From a candidate division LCP-89 bacterium (lineage in GTDB: Bacteria; Electryoneota; B3-LCP), in contig JALGVT010000012.1 in the NCBI GenBank assembly GCA_025774555.1, positions 1 through 59,429 of the forward strand: a stretch of 59,429 bases of DNA, read 5' to 3'. The notes under the pieces were generated by a model. The model was not told the DNA's origin and ran no database searches. It saw nothing but the letters and a program-made list of their open reading frames with translations. This document shows, piece by piece, positions 37,247-46,522 of the stretch (the first letter of the stretch is position 1; each line of letters begins with the position of its first letter). The translations under genes and the position numbers were made by a program.

Positions 37247-38854
37247 TTGTTAATTCAAATCCAAAGTTTTCAACATTTCCCGAGAAGAGATATTCTCGTT
37301 CTATTTGGATTGTTCGTTTTTGCATTTTTACTTAGATTTATTCACTTATTCAGCTTAGATTTAAATTTCGATGAAATTGCGATGATTCTCCAGATTGATG
37401 GATCATATAAAGATATTTGGAACACATGCAAGTTAGATAATTTCCCACCACTATATCCATGGTTATTGAAAACATGGAGTTTTATATTCCCTGGTGATAA
37501 TTCACTTCGTCTTTTCTCAGCTTTGATCGGATCATTGACACCACCCGCTGCTTTTATATTCGGGTGTATTCTGGTTAACCGGAAATCAGGTTGGTTACTT
37601 GGTATTGCTTCTGCTATTTCTGTTCCTTTGATAGATTACTCGCAATTGATTCGTTGGTACACATTGGTACCGCTAATTTCTTGTATATCGATTATGTGCT
37701 TTATTAGAGGCATTCAGACAAATCACTGGAAGTACTGGCTGATATGTTCTTTAGCTAATCTAATAGGGTTTTATAGTTATGTACTCATGGCATTTTTAAT
37801 AACGATTGAATTTATTATATTATTTATTTTATTAATAGCAAAGAAGTATAATCTATTGCGAGCGATAATTGCACATATCCCCACATTCGTTCTTATATTT
37901 CTATGGATGGCGGTGTTAATCGTTCGATACCAACATGTTGCTGAAACATTTTGGCTTGATAGTATTTCTCACAAGTATATCGTTGGGTTGTGGTTCTTTC
38001 TTGGGACTGGTGGTGATTTCGGCAACTCCTATCTACTCGCTATTATCTTAAATATTCCCTTCGCTATAGGTATAATCTTAGGGATTAAAAATATATTAAA
38101 GAATAGAATATTCTCTCTATTGCTGTTTATTTTTATTGGAATTATTTCCATGATATTTATTATCTCCTTGATTGGGCCAACACTCTTTTTTAAGAAATAT
38201 TTCGTCTTCTTAGTTCCAATTTATCTATGTCTCGTGTTCATCGGCTGGGAGGCTCACTCTAAGAAGGTTGTTCGTTGGAGTGGAATCGCATTAACATTAA
38301 TCTGTCTTTTCACAGGTTTATTATATTATAATCTCTATTATTACGAATATCACTGGGATTATGGTTTTGCACTGTCTGGATCCAAAACGTATCCAAACGA
38401 CGGTCATGCTTTATCGAAGACCTCGCAGCTTATAAGGGCGAAAATACAAGAGGATGAGATTGTGATTCACTATTCAAGTCCTGAAAAAAGATCATTTACT
38501 TATTTTCCAATAATTCATTATAATGAGCGCAGTCTGAATGAATATATCTATTCAAAAGATCCGATACCAACCCACTTTGGTGGTCAGTACTTAATGCCAG
38601 GCGAATGGATCTCTGATCTTAATGGTGCCAAAGCTGATTATTCAGGTCTGTGGGTGGTCACGTTAGATTCAGCCGAAGCATTATTTGACACAACATATTT
38701 TAGCGGGAGATTAAGGGGCTGGCTGTGGGTTTCAGATGAAAACCTGCCCAGAGAGTTGTATGAGCTTGGTTGTGTGGGGATAGATACTTTCCGGTTTGGT
38801 CGGATTACCACAATTTATTTTCGACAAAATGATAAAGGCATTCTGAAGCAATAA
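37247..38854 (+). CDS. GT-C (GT39-like) membrane glycosyltransferase, tandem paralog 3
   Basis: A 535-residue paralog. It has LDLNFDEIAMILQ in the first loop, LDNFPPLYPWLLKTWS, SQLIRWYTLVPL, and the common C-terminal domain (DEIVIHYSSPEKRSFTYFPIIHYNERSL, GGQYLMPGEWISDL, SGLWVVTLDSAEALFDTTYF). The start is TTG with GAGG about 6 bases upstream. It lies 31 bp after paralog 2 and 11 bp before paralog 4, so all four probably share a transcript. Confidence 0.83.
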   Translation: MLIQIQSFQHFPRRDILVLFGLFVFAFLLRFIHLFSLDLNFDEIAMILQIDGSYKDIWNTCKLDNFPPLYPWLLKTWSFIFPGDNSLRLFSALIGSLTPPAAFIFGCILVNRKSGWLLGIASAISVPLIDYSQLIRWYTLVPLISCISIMCFIRGIQTNHWKYWLICSLANLIGFYSYVLMAFLITIEFIILFILLIAKKYNLLRAIIAHIPTFVLIFLWMAVLIVRYQHVAETFWLDSISHKYIVGLWFFLGTGGDFGNSYLLAIILNIPFAIGIILGIKNILKNRIFSLLLFIFIGIISMIFIISLIGPTLFFKKYFVFLVPIYLCLVFIGWEAHSKKVVRWSGIALTLICLFTGLLYYNLYYYEYHWDYGFALSGSKTYPNDGHALSKTSQLIRAKIQEDEIVIHYSSPEKRSFTYFPIIHYNERSLNEYIYSKDPIPTHFGGQYLMPGEWISDLNGAKADYSGLWVVTLDSAEALFDTTYFSGRLRGWLWVSDENLPRELYELGCVGIDTFRFGRITTIYFRQNDKGILKQ

Positions 38855-38865
38855 TTGTTACCACT

Positions 38866-40488
38866 ATGATTATGAAGGATTTACACGATCAAGTCGCATC
38901 GACAGCTAAAACAAGGTCGGATATTTACATATTGAGCGGATTATTCTTGTTAGCATTCATATTCCGACTTATCAGGGTATTTGATCTTGATCTCAATTTT
39001 GATGAAGTCGTATTATTATTTCAGGCGCAGAATTCATTTGCCGATATCTGGGAAAACTGCAAACTAGATAACTATCCACCACTTTATCCCTGGCTCATTA
39101 AAATTTGGATGCTATTTAGCCAAACTGATTGGTGGTACCGTCTTTTTGGAGTTATATTAGGTTCATTGACACCCCTGGCTGCATTCCTTTTAGGTAAAGA
39201 AATATTAGACCGAAAATTCGGATTGTTTCTAGGATTAGTCACTGCTGGTTCTGCAACACTAATATTTTATTCGCAATTTGTAAGGATGTTCAACATACAG
39301 CCATTTTTTGTTTGTTTATCGGTGTTATGGTTTATCAAGGCAATGGAGACTAAAGAATGGAAATATTGGATATTAACATCTATTGCGAATTTATTAGGAT
39401 TTTATGTTTATGTTTTCATGGTCTTCTTGTTTATTTCGGAACTGATAATTTTTATTTTGCACAATAAAGGTCAAATAAAGAAATACATTCGCCCGTTTGT
39501 TTCGCATCTACCCTTTTTAATTGGAGTAGCATTCTGGATTGTGCCAGTACTGCAACGGTTTGCACAGGTGCAGGACGAATTTTGGATATTGCCACTCGAT
39601 TGGAAAGATTACTTTCACTTATGGTACTTCCTCGGATCCGGAGGAAATTTTAGAAGACATTTCATTCTCGCTACAGTAATAAATATTCCCTTTATTATCG
39701 GACTCGGCTTTACAATTCCAATGCTGTTCGTCCACCAAAAGTTAAAAGACACATTTTTAATTTTTACTGGTGTAATTTTCATCATTACAATAATCTCAGC
39801 GTTTGGTCAATCTTTTTTCTATAATCGCTATCTGATCTTTCTACAGCCGGTTTATTTGGGATTATGTACTGCAGGTTATTACTGTATTGATAAACGGCTC
39901 TGGAAGCGGCTTGGATTTGGGATTCTAACCTTTTCCCTGGTTGTCTCGCTTCTTTATTATTATATTGATTATTATGAAATGCACAGTTATTATGGGTTTG
40001 TGCGGTCATATCCATTTGCAGAGCCTGGCGAAGGTCACAATCTTAAGAAGGCAAATGAGTCGTTAGCAAGCCGATTAAAAGAAGACGAGGTAATTATACA
40101 TTATTCAAATCCATACCTAAGAGTATGTTCGTATTACACGTCAATATATTATCACCAGAGACAGTACTCAGAGCACATTTATTCGAAAAATGATATTGCA
40201 CAATATAACGGAAGGCAGTACCTTAACCCGGGTGATCAAATCAGGTCTCTGAGAGATCTCCAACCTTTACCGGCAGTTGTTTGGATACTTACGCTGGATA
40301 ATGCAGACCTCTTTTTTAACAATGAAGTCCTGGAAGGAAGGAGCAGACCAACCTGGATTAACAAGGAGAATCTGATGGTAGAGCTTCGTGATGCAGGATA
40401 TATACTTGAAGAAACTATAACTTATGGAAAAATTGTTTTATTACATTTTCAAAGAAGTCAATCGGATCACTGTGAGAATGAAAATTGA
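38866..40488 (+). CDS. GT-C (GT39-like) membrane glycosyltransferase, tandem paralog 4
   Basis: A 540-residue paralog. It has DLDLNFDEVVLLFQ, LDNYPPLYPWLIKIW, SQFVRMFNIQPF and the C-terminal domain (DEVIIHYSNPYLRVCSYYTSIYYHQR, NGRQYLNPGDQIRSLRDL, VVWILTLDNADLFF). The start may be the ATG at 38866 or the ATG two codons later. It is the last of four uninterrupted homologs. The next gene is a different, shorter GT-C protein. Confidence 0.83.
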   Translation: MIMKDLHDQVASTAKTRSDIYILSGLFLLAFIFRLIRVFDLDLNFDEVVLLFQAQNSFADIWENCKLDNYPPLYPWLIKIWMLFSQTDWWYRLFGVILGSLTPLAAFLLGKEILDRKFGLFLGLVTAGSATLIFYSQFVRMFNIQPFFVCLSVLWFIKAMETKEWKYWILTSIANLLGFYVYVFMVFLFISELIIFILHNKGQIKKYIRPFVSHLPFLIGVAFWIVPVLQRFAQVQDEFWILPLDWKDYFHLWYFLGSGGNFRRHFILATVINIPFIIGLGFTIPMLFVHQKLKDTFLIFTGVIFIITIISAFGQSFFYNRYLIFLQPVYLGLCTAGYYCIDKRLWKRLGFGILTFSLVVSLLYYYIDYYEMHSYYGFVRSYPFAEPGEGHNLKKANESLASRLKEDEVIIHYSNPYLRVCSYYTSIYYHQRQYSEHIYSKNDIAQYNGRQYLNPGDQIRSLRDLQPLPAVVWILTLDNADLFFNNEVLEGRSRPTWINKENLMVELRDAGYILEETITYGKIVLLHFQRSQSDHCENEN

Positions 40489-40515
40489 ACTAATAATATT
40501 ACATAATAAACTCAA

Positions 40516-41946
40516 ATGGTAGTGAATTTTCTACAAAAACTGGATGAATGGGCACAGCGCCGCAGTGAAGACCCACATTTTTTATGGAAGCTATTTTTAG
40601 TTGCTTTAGCACTGCGCGTCGGGTTAGTTCTATTGAATCCGACTATCAATTTAATTTCGGATATGCTGGGATACCATGAATCTGCTATAAGTTTATTGGA
40701 ATCGGGCGAGTTTCGTGTTAAAGGACGCTTAAGTGCAACGAGACCGCCGCTTTATTCTGTCTTCATCTATATTATATACTATCTATTCGGCACAGGGAAT
40801 CTCCTAGCAGTTCGTCTGGTACAGTGTGTTATCGGAGCCTTTACCGCTGTACTGACTTTCAAACTTACTGAAAAAGTTTTCTTCACAAGAGCGGCTGTCT
40901 GGGCGGGTCTGTTATTTGCTATTTACCCGGCTTCAATCGGATATTGCGATCTGATTCTCAGCGAAGCGCTTTTTACTTTCCTGTTTATTGCTGGTTTGTA
41001 TTACTTAGTGAATTTACCATCGGGAGGTGTACGGGATGCCTTTTTTGCAGCGTTATTGCTGGGATTTGCCACGTTAACACGTACTATATTATTTATTTTC
41101 CCAATTTTTATCACCGTCGTTTATCTGGTACTATACAGAAAACGGCTGGTGAGTGTTGCCAAATTCACGGTCTTTATCCTGACTTTCTGGATGGTACTTG
41201 TACCGTGGTTAGCTCGAAACGAGCGTGTATTTGATAAGCCAATATTAACGACGAAATCAGGAGTTGATTTTTTTCTTTATAATCATAATCCGTTCGGGTA
41301 TATTTTGTTAAATTACTGTCTCGAAGGCAGTGAAGTTCTGGATGGTGCTGTTGGCTGGCAGCTTACGGAAATAGAACGCGATGAGATTTGTCGAGAAGCC
41401 GGAATTGAATGGATAAAAGAGCATCCGTTTCTGTTTTTGTTTAAGGGAGTGCGGATGCAGTGGAATTATTTTGGCGTCGAACGGGAGTATATTTGGTCGT
41501 TGATAGGTGGATATTGGGGTTATTTGCCAAAATGGATGATTGCAATTTCGTTTTTAGTTTTTGCTCCAACAATATATATACTGATGCCGCTATTTATATG
41601 GGGTGTGGTATATAGCTGGGGTAAATTCCCAAAGCTGAAGAATCTCCTCTGGATAATGTTCTATTTTTTAGCTGTGACTTTTGTTTATTTCGGCTTTGCT
41701 CGTCATCGTGCCCCGCTCAATTCTGTTATGATGGCTTTTGCAGGATACGCGTTAGCCTCGTATAAGGACATTCTGGGAGATTTAAAACTCCCTGGGATAA
41801 TACGTCGACCACAGGCTATAATCGCTTTTTCGATACTTGCATTTTTTGTTGTAGGCTGGCTATTGGAAATATTCATCGATGCCGGATCGTTGTTGAATCT
41901 TGGGTTTACGCATGAAGTATGGAAGAATATTGACGTTTCACAATAA
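40516..41946 (+). CDS. GT-C family glycosyltransferase (ArnT/PMT-like)
   Basis: A 476-residue integral membrane protein. The first loop has ISDMLGYHESAISLLESGEF followed by SATRPPLYSVFIYIIYYLFG, the PMT_2/GT39-type arrangement with one acidic residue retained (SDMLGYHE). AVRLVQCVIGAFTAVLTFKLTEKVF is also present. About 10-11 helices are present and it lacks the large C-terminal domain of the four preceding paralogs. It is more similar in layout to the genes at 43525 and 46519. The substrate is unknown. Confidence 0.78.
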   Translation: MVVNFLQKLDEWAQRRSEDPHFLWKLFLVALALRVGLVLLNPTINLISDMLGYHESAISLLESGEFRVKGRLSATRPPLYSVFIYIIYYLFGTGNLLAVRLVQCVIGAFTAVLTFKLTEKVFFTRAAVWAGLLFAIYPASIGYCDLILSEALFTFLFIAGLYYLVNLPSGGVRDAFFAALLLGFATLTRTILFIFPIFITVVYLVLYRKRLVSVAKFTVFILTFWMVLVPWLARNERVFDKPILTTKSGVDFFLYNHNPFGYILLNYCLEGSEVLDGAVGWQLTEIERDEICREAGIEWIKEHPFLFLFKGVRMQWNYFGVEREYIWSLIGGYWGYLPKWMIAISFLVFAPTIYILMPLFIWGVVYSWGKFPKLKNLLWIMFYFLAVTFVYFGFARHRAPLNSVMMAFAGYALASYKDILGDLKLPGIIRRPQAIIAFSILAFFVVGWLLEIFIDAGSLLNLGFTHEVWKNIDVSQ

Positions 41947-41998
41947 AACTCAAAATCATCTTATCCAGACCATCTTATAGAAAATAGATCGAACAACT

Positions 41999-43528
41999 GT
42001 GCAGGTTACACTCATAAGTCCACCTCAGAACTTCTCAAAAACCCAGGAGACCGCTGGTGTAGTCCCACCGTTGGGGCTTTCTTACTTAGCAGCGGTACTT
42101 GACCGTGATAAATACGATATACGTATAATCGATGCGGTGGGTGAAAAATACTGGCAGGTTTATCAGTGGCGGGAATTCGGACTTCGCGGTTTGAACTTCG
42201 AGGAGATTGTGGATGCTATCCCACCCAAGACGAGAGTAGTCGGCATTTCGAATCTTTATACATTTGCCTTTATGGTAGCTTCTGAAATTGCGAGAATCGT
42301 AAAAGAGAAATATCCCGATATTACTATCGTATTCGGCGGGGCACATCCAACGGTTATGACTAAGCAGACGATGAAGCGACCAGAGATCGATTTTGTCGTT
42401 TTATCGGAAGGAGAGTACACTTTCCGGGATCTTTTAGCTGTTATTGAAAGAGGTTCAGGTTGGGAAGATATTGATGGACTTGCCTACCGAAAAGACGGTG
42501 AGATCGTGATCAACCATAAGAAGAATTTCATCAAGGATCTCGACGAAATTCCCTTTCCGAGACGCGATTTGCTGCCGATGAAGAATTACTTCGAAGCAAA
42601 AGAACCTCATGGCAGCGCTAATCGTGAATTATGGACAACTATGATTGCAACCCGCGGCTGTCCTTATGATTGCACTTTCTGTAATACGCCTCAGATATGG
42701 CAGAGACGCTGGAGACCAAGATCTCCGGGGAACGTGGTGGATGAAATAGAAGAACTTCAGAGAGATTTCGGCGTCGAAGAAATCCACTTTGAAGATGAAA
42801 GCCTGACCACAGATCCCAAATGGGTGGTTGAATTCAGCAAAGAGCTAAAACGCCGCAATATAAATATTATATGGCAAACTTCCAACGGTGTGCGGGCTGA
42901 AAGTATTTCCGAAGAAACTCTCGATCTGATGATTGAGGCGGGTTGTACTCAAGTAACCGTGGCGGCTGAATCAGGCTCACCCAGAATATTGAAGGATGTC
43001 ATAAATAAACGTCTGGATCTTGCGGATGTATTGGGAGCGGTCAAGCTGGCGAGAAAACGGAAAGTATTCATAGCTTGTTACTTTATGCTGGGTTTGCCTG
43101 ATGAATATATCAGTGACGTCTTCAGGTCAATCTGGCTGGCAGTGAGACTCGCGGCTTATGGCACAGACGAGGTGGTGTTTTCAGTATTTTCACCTCTACC
43201 TGGATCAAAGTTAATCAACAGGTTGATAGATGAAGGAAAGGTGCGCGTCGGCGATGAATTTTTCGATGGACTTACACCGCACGGCGATTTGTTCGCTTCA
43301 AAATCCTATTCTGATCATATCAGTGACAAACAGGTAGTAATACTTAAGTATTTTGGGTATGCCGCTTTCTATCTGACCAAGCTGGTTTTGCATCCGTTTA
43401 AGGTTTTACGATCCGTCAGAAACGTCCTAACCGGCGTCCAGGAGATAAAAACAGAGAGAGCGCTTCGAACCTGGTTGATGCGGTTTTTGAGGAAAGAGCA
43501 TATTCACGTCGAGGATGATGCTTCATGA
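41999..43528 (+). CDS. Cobalamin-binding-type radical SAM protein
   Basis: A 509-residue protein with an N-terminal B12-binding-type domain (VPPLGLSYLAAVLD, RVVGISN, ITIVFGGAHPTV) and radical SAM cluster Cys221/225/228 (ATRGCPYDCTFC). Further motifs are EEIHFEDESLT and VAAESGSPRIL. The DxHxxG B12-ligand His is not seen (IIDAVGEK). It belongs to the BchE/HpnJ-like class by layout. The start is GTG. Its stop overlaps the next GT-C gene by 4 bp (ATGA), tying it to glycan synthesis. Confidence 0.87.
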   Translation: MQVTLISPPQNFSKTQETAGVVPPLGLSYLAAVLDRDKYDIRIIDAVGEKYWQVYQWREFGLRGLNFEEIVDAIPPKTRVVGISNLYTFAFMVASEIARIVKEKYPDITIVFGGAHPTVMTKQTMKRPEIDFVVLSEGEYTFRDLLAVIERGSGWEDIDGLAYRKDGEIVINHKKNFIKDLDEIPFPRRDLLPMKNYFEAKEPHGSANRELWTTMIATRGCPYDCTFCNTPQIWQRRWRPRSPGNVVDEIEELQRDFGVEEIHFEDESLTTDPKWVVEFSKELKRRNINIIWQTSNGVRAESISEETLDLMIEAGCTQVTVAAESGSPRILKDVINKRLDLADVLGAVKLARKRKVFIACYFMLGLPDEYISDVFRSIWLAVRLAAYGTDEVVFSVFSPLPGSKLINRLIDEGKVRVGDEFFDGLTPHGDLFASKSYSDHISDKQVVILKYFGYAAFYLTKLVLHPFKVLRSVRNVLTGVQEIKTERALRTWLMRFLRKEHIHVEDDAS

Positions 43529-44940
43529 GAAAAACCTTGCGAAGGTTTTACGATGTGTTTATCCTAGATGATAAAAAACGGCTGCAATATATTCTCATAT
43601 TTGCTTTCGCACTGCGCCTGCTCTCGATATTACCGCATGGTAATGGCATTGTCGTACCTTATCGTGATCAGAACACGTACTATTCGCTGGCTCGCTGCAT
43701 CGTTGATGACGGCTATCTTGGTATCCCCTCCGAACCGCGCGGACCGTACCTCGAACATAGAGAAGAGCATAAACGTCCGGAAGGGTTTTATCCGACTTTC
43801 CATGATTCACTTGCCGCTGTCTGGGATGAGCAGGGGTATCTTTACGGCGTTGTGAAATGGGGTGAACCGAATTCTTTCTTCGAACCTCTGTACCCGCTTT
43901 TATCCGCCGCTATGTATATAGTTTTTGGCGATAATTTCTTCTTCTGGCGGCTGGTTCATGTGCTACTCGGAACTCTGCTGGTCTATTTTATTTATGATAT
44001 CGGCAGAAGAGCTTTTAAGGATTGGAGAATAGCTACTTTTGCTGCGTTATGGGTAAGCGTGTATCCTCACGCTATTTTCTATTCTTGGATTCTGATGTCC
44101 GAAGCACTGCTACTTGTTCTACTAGCGGCTGGATTTTGGGCGTATTTTCGACTACTTGATAAGCCGAGCTGGTTTTGGGCTGTTTTACTGGGTGTTATTT
44201 TCGCAGGTTTCACACTTACCCGCTCATTTATAATTGCCTTTTTCCCATTTGTCGTGCTGTTTATGCTTCTATTCTTGAAAGTTCGTAAGCGCTGGCTGTA
44301 TGCCGGACTGGCTTTGTTGGCGTACTGTTTGACTTTTTCTCCTTGGCTGATCCGTAACTATCTGCTACAAGATCAGTTCGTTCTGCTTTCAAGCCGCGGC
44401 GGCTACAATATCTGGATGCGGAATAATCCCTATTTCATTGAAGATGAATTACGAGCGATGGGGGTGGAATTTTCACCGGAAAAACTGGACAATTTGAACT
44501 GCCGTGAATATATTTTAGGTTATCCAGAATTTACACCCGAACAGGGTGAACTGGAGAGAAACGAGATTCTTACCCGGAGAGGGATAGAATACATCAGGGG
44601 GAATATCGGTTTCTTTCTTGAACTTAGCTGGATTCGTTTCAAATGGACCATCGGTTATAAAGGAATCGGATTGCAAGGTCCCTTATTATCTGGAATATCG
44701 CTGCTCTTTTACGGACCGGCTCTATTCGGTTTCATTGTTTCCATATTCATCGGGTGGAGGAGACTTGCAGTAACGCTGCCTTTGTGGTCTGTTGTGGGAT
44801 ATTTTGTGCTCTTTTACAGTTTGACACATGAAGGTCTCAGATACCGGCTGCCAGTAGATCCCTTTATGATATTGCTGGCTGTGTTTTCTGCTGTATATCT
44901 TTATTGTAAAGTAAGAAAAAAAACGTTTCCCTTATATTAG
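43525..44940 (+). CDS. GT-C family glycosyltransferase (ArnT/PMT-like)
   Basis: A 471-residue polytopic protein. The first periplasmic loop has PYRDQNTYYSLARCIVDDGYLG and a long insert ending in NSFFEPLYPLLSAAMYIVFGDNFFFWRLVHVLLGTLLVYFIYDIGRR, as in GT39-like enzymes. It resembles the gene at 46519 (FFEP(L/F)YP motif, WLIRN / WIIRN-type loop). It is coupled by ATGA to the preceding radical SAM gene and followed 6 bp later by a GT2 gene. Confidence 0.78.
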   Translation: MRKTLRRFYDVFILDDKKRLQYILIFAFALRLLSILPHGNGIVVPYRDQNTYYSLARCIVDDGYLGIPSEPRGPYLEHREEHKRPEGFYPTFHDSLAAVWDEQGYLYGVVKWGEPNSFFEPLYPLLSAAMYIVFGDNFFFWRLVHVLLGTLLVYFIYDIGRRAFKDWRIATFAALWVSVYPHAIFYSWILMSEALLLVLLAAGFWAYFRLLDKPSWFWAVLLGVIFAGFTLTRSFIIAFFPFVVLFMLLFLKVRKRWLYAGLALLAYCLTFSPWLIRNYLLQDQFVLLSSRGGYNIWMRNNPYFIEDELRAMGVEFSPEKLDNLNCREYILGYPEFTPEQGELERNEILTRRGIEYIRGNIGFFLELSWIRFKWTIGYKGIGLQGPLLSGISLLFYGPALFGFIVSIFIGWRRLAVTLPLWSVVGYFVLFYSLTHEGLRYRLPVDPFMILLAVFSAVYLYCKVRKKTFPLY

Positions 44941-44946
44941 TGACAG

Positions 44947-45675
44947 ATGCCTGACCATCAACAGAAGCGATACAGTATCTCTGTTTTTCTGCCTGCCTAC
45001 AATGAAGAGGACAACATTGAAGAGGCAGTGATGAATACCGTTGAGGTTCTTCGAGATATCAGCGATGACTGGGAAGTGATCGTTGTAAATGATGCCTCGA
45101 AGGATCGGACGGGCGAAATTGCCGAAAGAATTTCAGCAGAGATATCGCAGGTTCTCGTGTTTCACCACGAAGTCAACACACGGCTCGGCGGAGCGCTCCG
45201 CACAGGATTCTCCAAATCGTCCAAAGAGCTGGTGTTTTACACCGATGCGGATAATCCTATAGATATGAATGATCTCCGCTGGACAGTACCAATGATGGAC
45301 GAAACGGACTTCGTTACCGGATACCGGCTCAATCGGGATGAACCGATCAAGCGAAAGATTTATTCACGCTGCTATAACTGGTTGATTCGACTTTTATTCG
45401 GGTTGAAAGTCAGGGATGTGAACTTCTCTTTTAAGCTCGTCAAACAGGAAGTTCTGAATAAAGTAAAACTATATTCGCAGGGATCATTTATTGATGCTGA
45501 GCTGCTGGTTGAAACTCGCAAGTATGGATTCCGCATCAAGGAAGTTGGTGTGCGTTATTACGCAAGAACCAAAGGGGTATCCACTTTAGCATCCCCATCG
45601 GTTATATTCAAAATATTCGGCGAAATGTGGACTTACTATCGTCACTATTATCGTGATCATGGCGGGGAGGTTTGA
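44947..45675 (+). CDS. Family 2 glycosyltransferase (polyprenyl-phosphate sugar synthase-like)
   Basis: A 242-residue GT-A enzyme: SVFLPAYNEEDNIEEAV at the start, WEVIVVNDASKDRT, the DxD-like metal motif in FYTDADNPID, then TGYRLNRDEPIKRKIYSRCYNWLIRLLFGLKVRDVNFSFKLV. This matches dolichyl/undecaprenyl-phosphate mannose or glucose synthases, which would make the lipid-linked sugars used by the nearby GT-C enzymes. No C-terminal membrane anchor is seen. It overlaps the next gene slightly. Confidence 0.88.
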   Translation: MPDHQQKRYSISVFLPAYNEEDNIEEAVMNTVEVLRDISDDWEVIVVNDASKDRTGEIAERISAEISQVLVFHHEVNTRLGGALRTGFSKSSKELVFYTDADNPIDMNDLRWTVPMMDETDFVTGYRLNRDEPIKRKIYSRCYNWLIRLLFGLKVRDVNFSFKLVKQEVLNKVKLYSQGSFIDAELLVETRKYGFRIKEVGVRYYARTKGVSTLASPSVIFKIFGEMWTYYRHYYRDHGGEV

Positions 45676-46522
45676 GGCGAAACGACTGATCGTCAATGCG
45701 GATGATCTTGCACTTCACCCGGCTATCAATCGTGCAATATTCAAAGCCCATCGGGAAGGTATCGTCACCAGTTCAACGATGCTGGTCGGTGGGTCAGCTT
45801 TTATTGAAGCCGTTGAAGAAGCAAAGAGCCATCCCAATCTTGGGATCGGAATCCATCTCTGTCTGGTTGATCAAAAACCGGTCAGCCGACCGGATGAGAT
45901 TCCCTCGCTTGTCGCAGAAGATGGTTTACTTCCAAAGACCCATCTGGCTTTTTTAAAAAGGGCATTAGCAGGCAGAATCAAGCTTGATGAAGTGCAGGGA
46001 GAACTGAATGCTCAAGTTGCAAAAGCGCTTGATGCGGGATTGAAGCCTACACACCTGGACAGCCACCAGCATCTGCACATCTTTCCACAGATTGTTCCGT
46101 TAGTAGCTGAAATAGGAAAAAAGTATAATATCAAGCGAATTCGCGTTCCTTATGATTATCCAGCATATATACTAAAAAGCAGATCATTGCGGCGTCGGTT
46201 AGAGGGAGCTATCGTAGCAATATTAGCGCGCAGGAGCAACAGAATATTCGCGAGAAATGGCATATCCTCAACTGATTATTTCTTCGGATTTGCGCGCGGT
46301 GGAGATTTCTCAAAGGATACTTGGGTAAATTTTCTACCGAAAGTATTAAGCGGTGTGACGGAGATCATGGTTCATCCGGGTGAAAATAACGTAATATTAA
46401 AGTCTGATACTGGATGGGATTATCATTGGGAAGAAGAATTATCCGCCCTGACTGATTCTGAAATCCGTGATATTATCGAAAAACATGACATTCAGCTAAC
46501 ACATTTTGGTAAAATCAATTGA
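45653..46522 (+). CDS. ChbG/YdjC-family carbohydrate deacetylase
   Basis: A 289-residue protein with the family metal-binding motifs NADDLALHPAIN, GIGIHLCL and THLDSHQHLHIFP, plus MVHPGE near the C-terminus. These hydrolases remove acetyl from N-acetylated sugars. In this locus deacetylation of a lipid-linked amino sugar is a reasonable inference. The start could be GTG at 45653 or ATG at 45659; both overlap the GT2 gene. Confidence 0.87.
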   Translation: MIMAGRFEAKRLIVNADDLALHPAINRAIFKAHREGIVTSSTMLVGGSAFIEAVEEAKSHPNLGIGIHLCLVDQKPVSRPDEIPSLVAEDGLLPKTHLAFLKRALAGRIKLDEVQGELNAQVAKALDAGLKPTHLDSHQHLHIFPQIVPLVAEIGKKYNIKRIRVPYDYPAYILKSRSLRRRLEGAIVAILARRSNRIFARNGISSTDYFFGFARGGDFSKDTWVNFLPKVLSGVTEIMVHPGENNVILKSDTGWDYHWEEELSALTDSEIRDIIEKHDIQLTHFGKIN

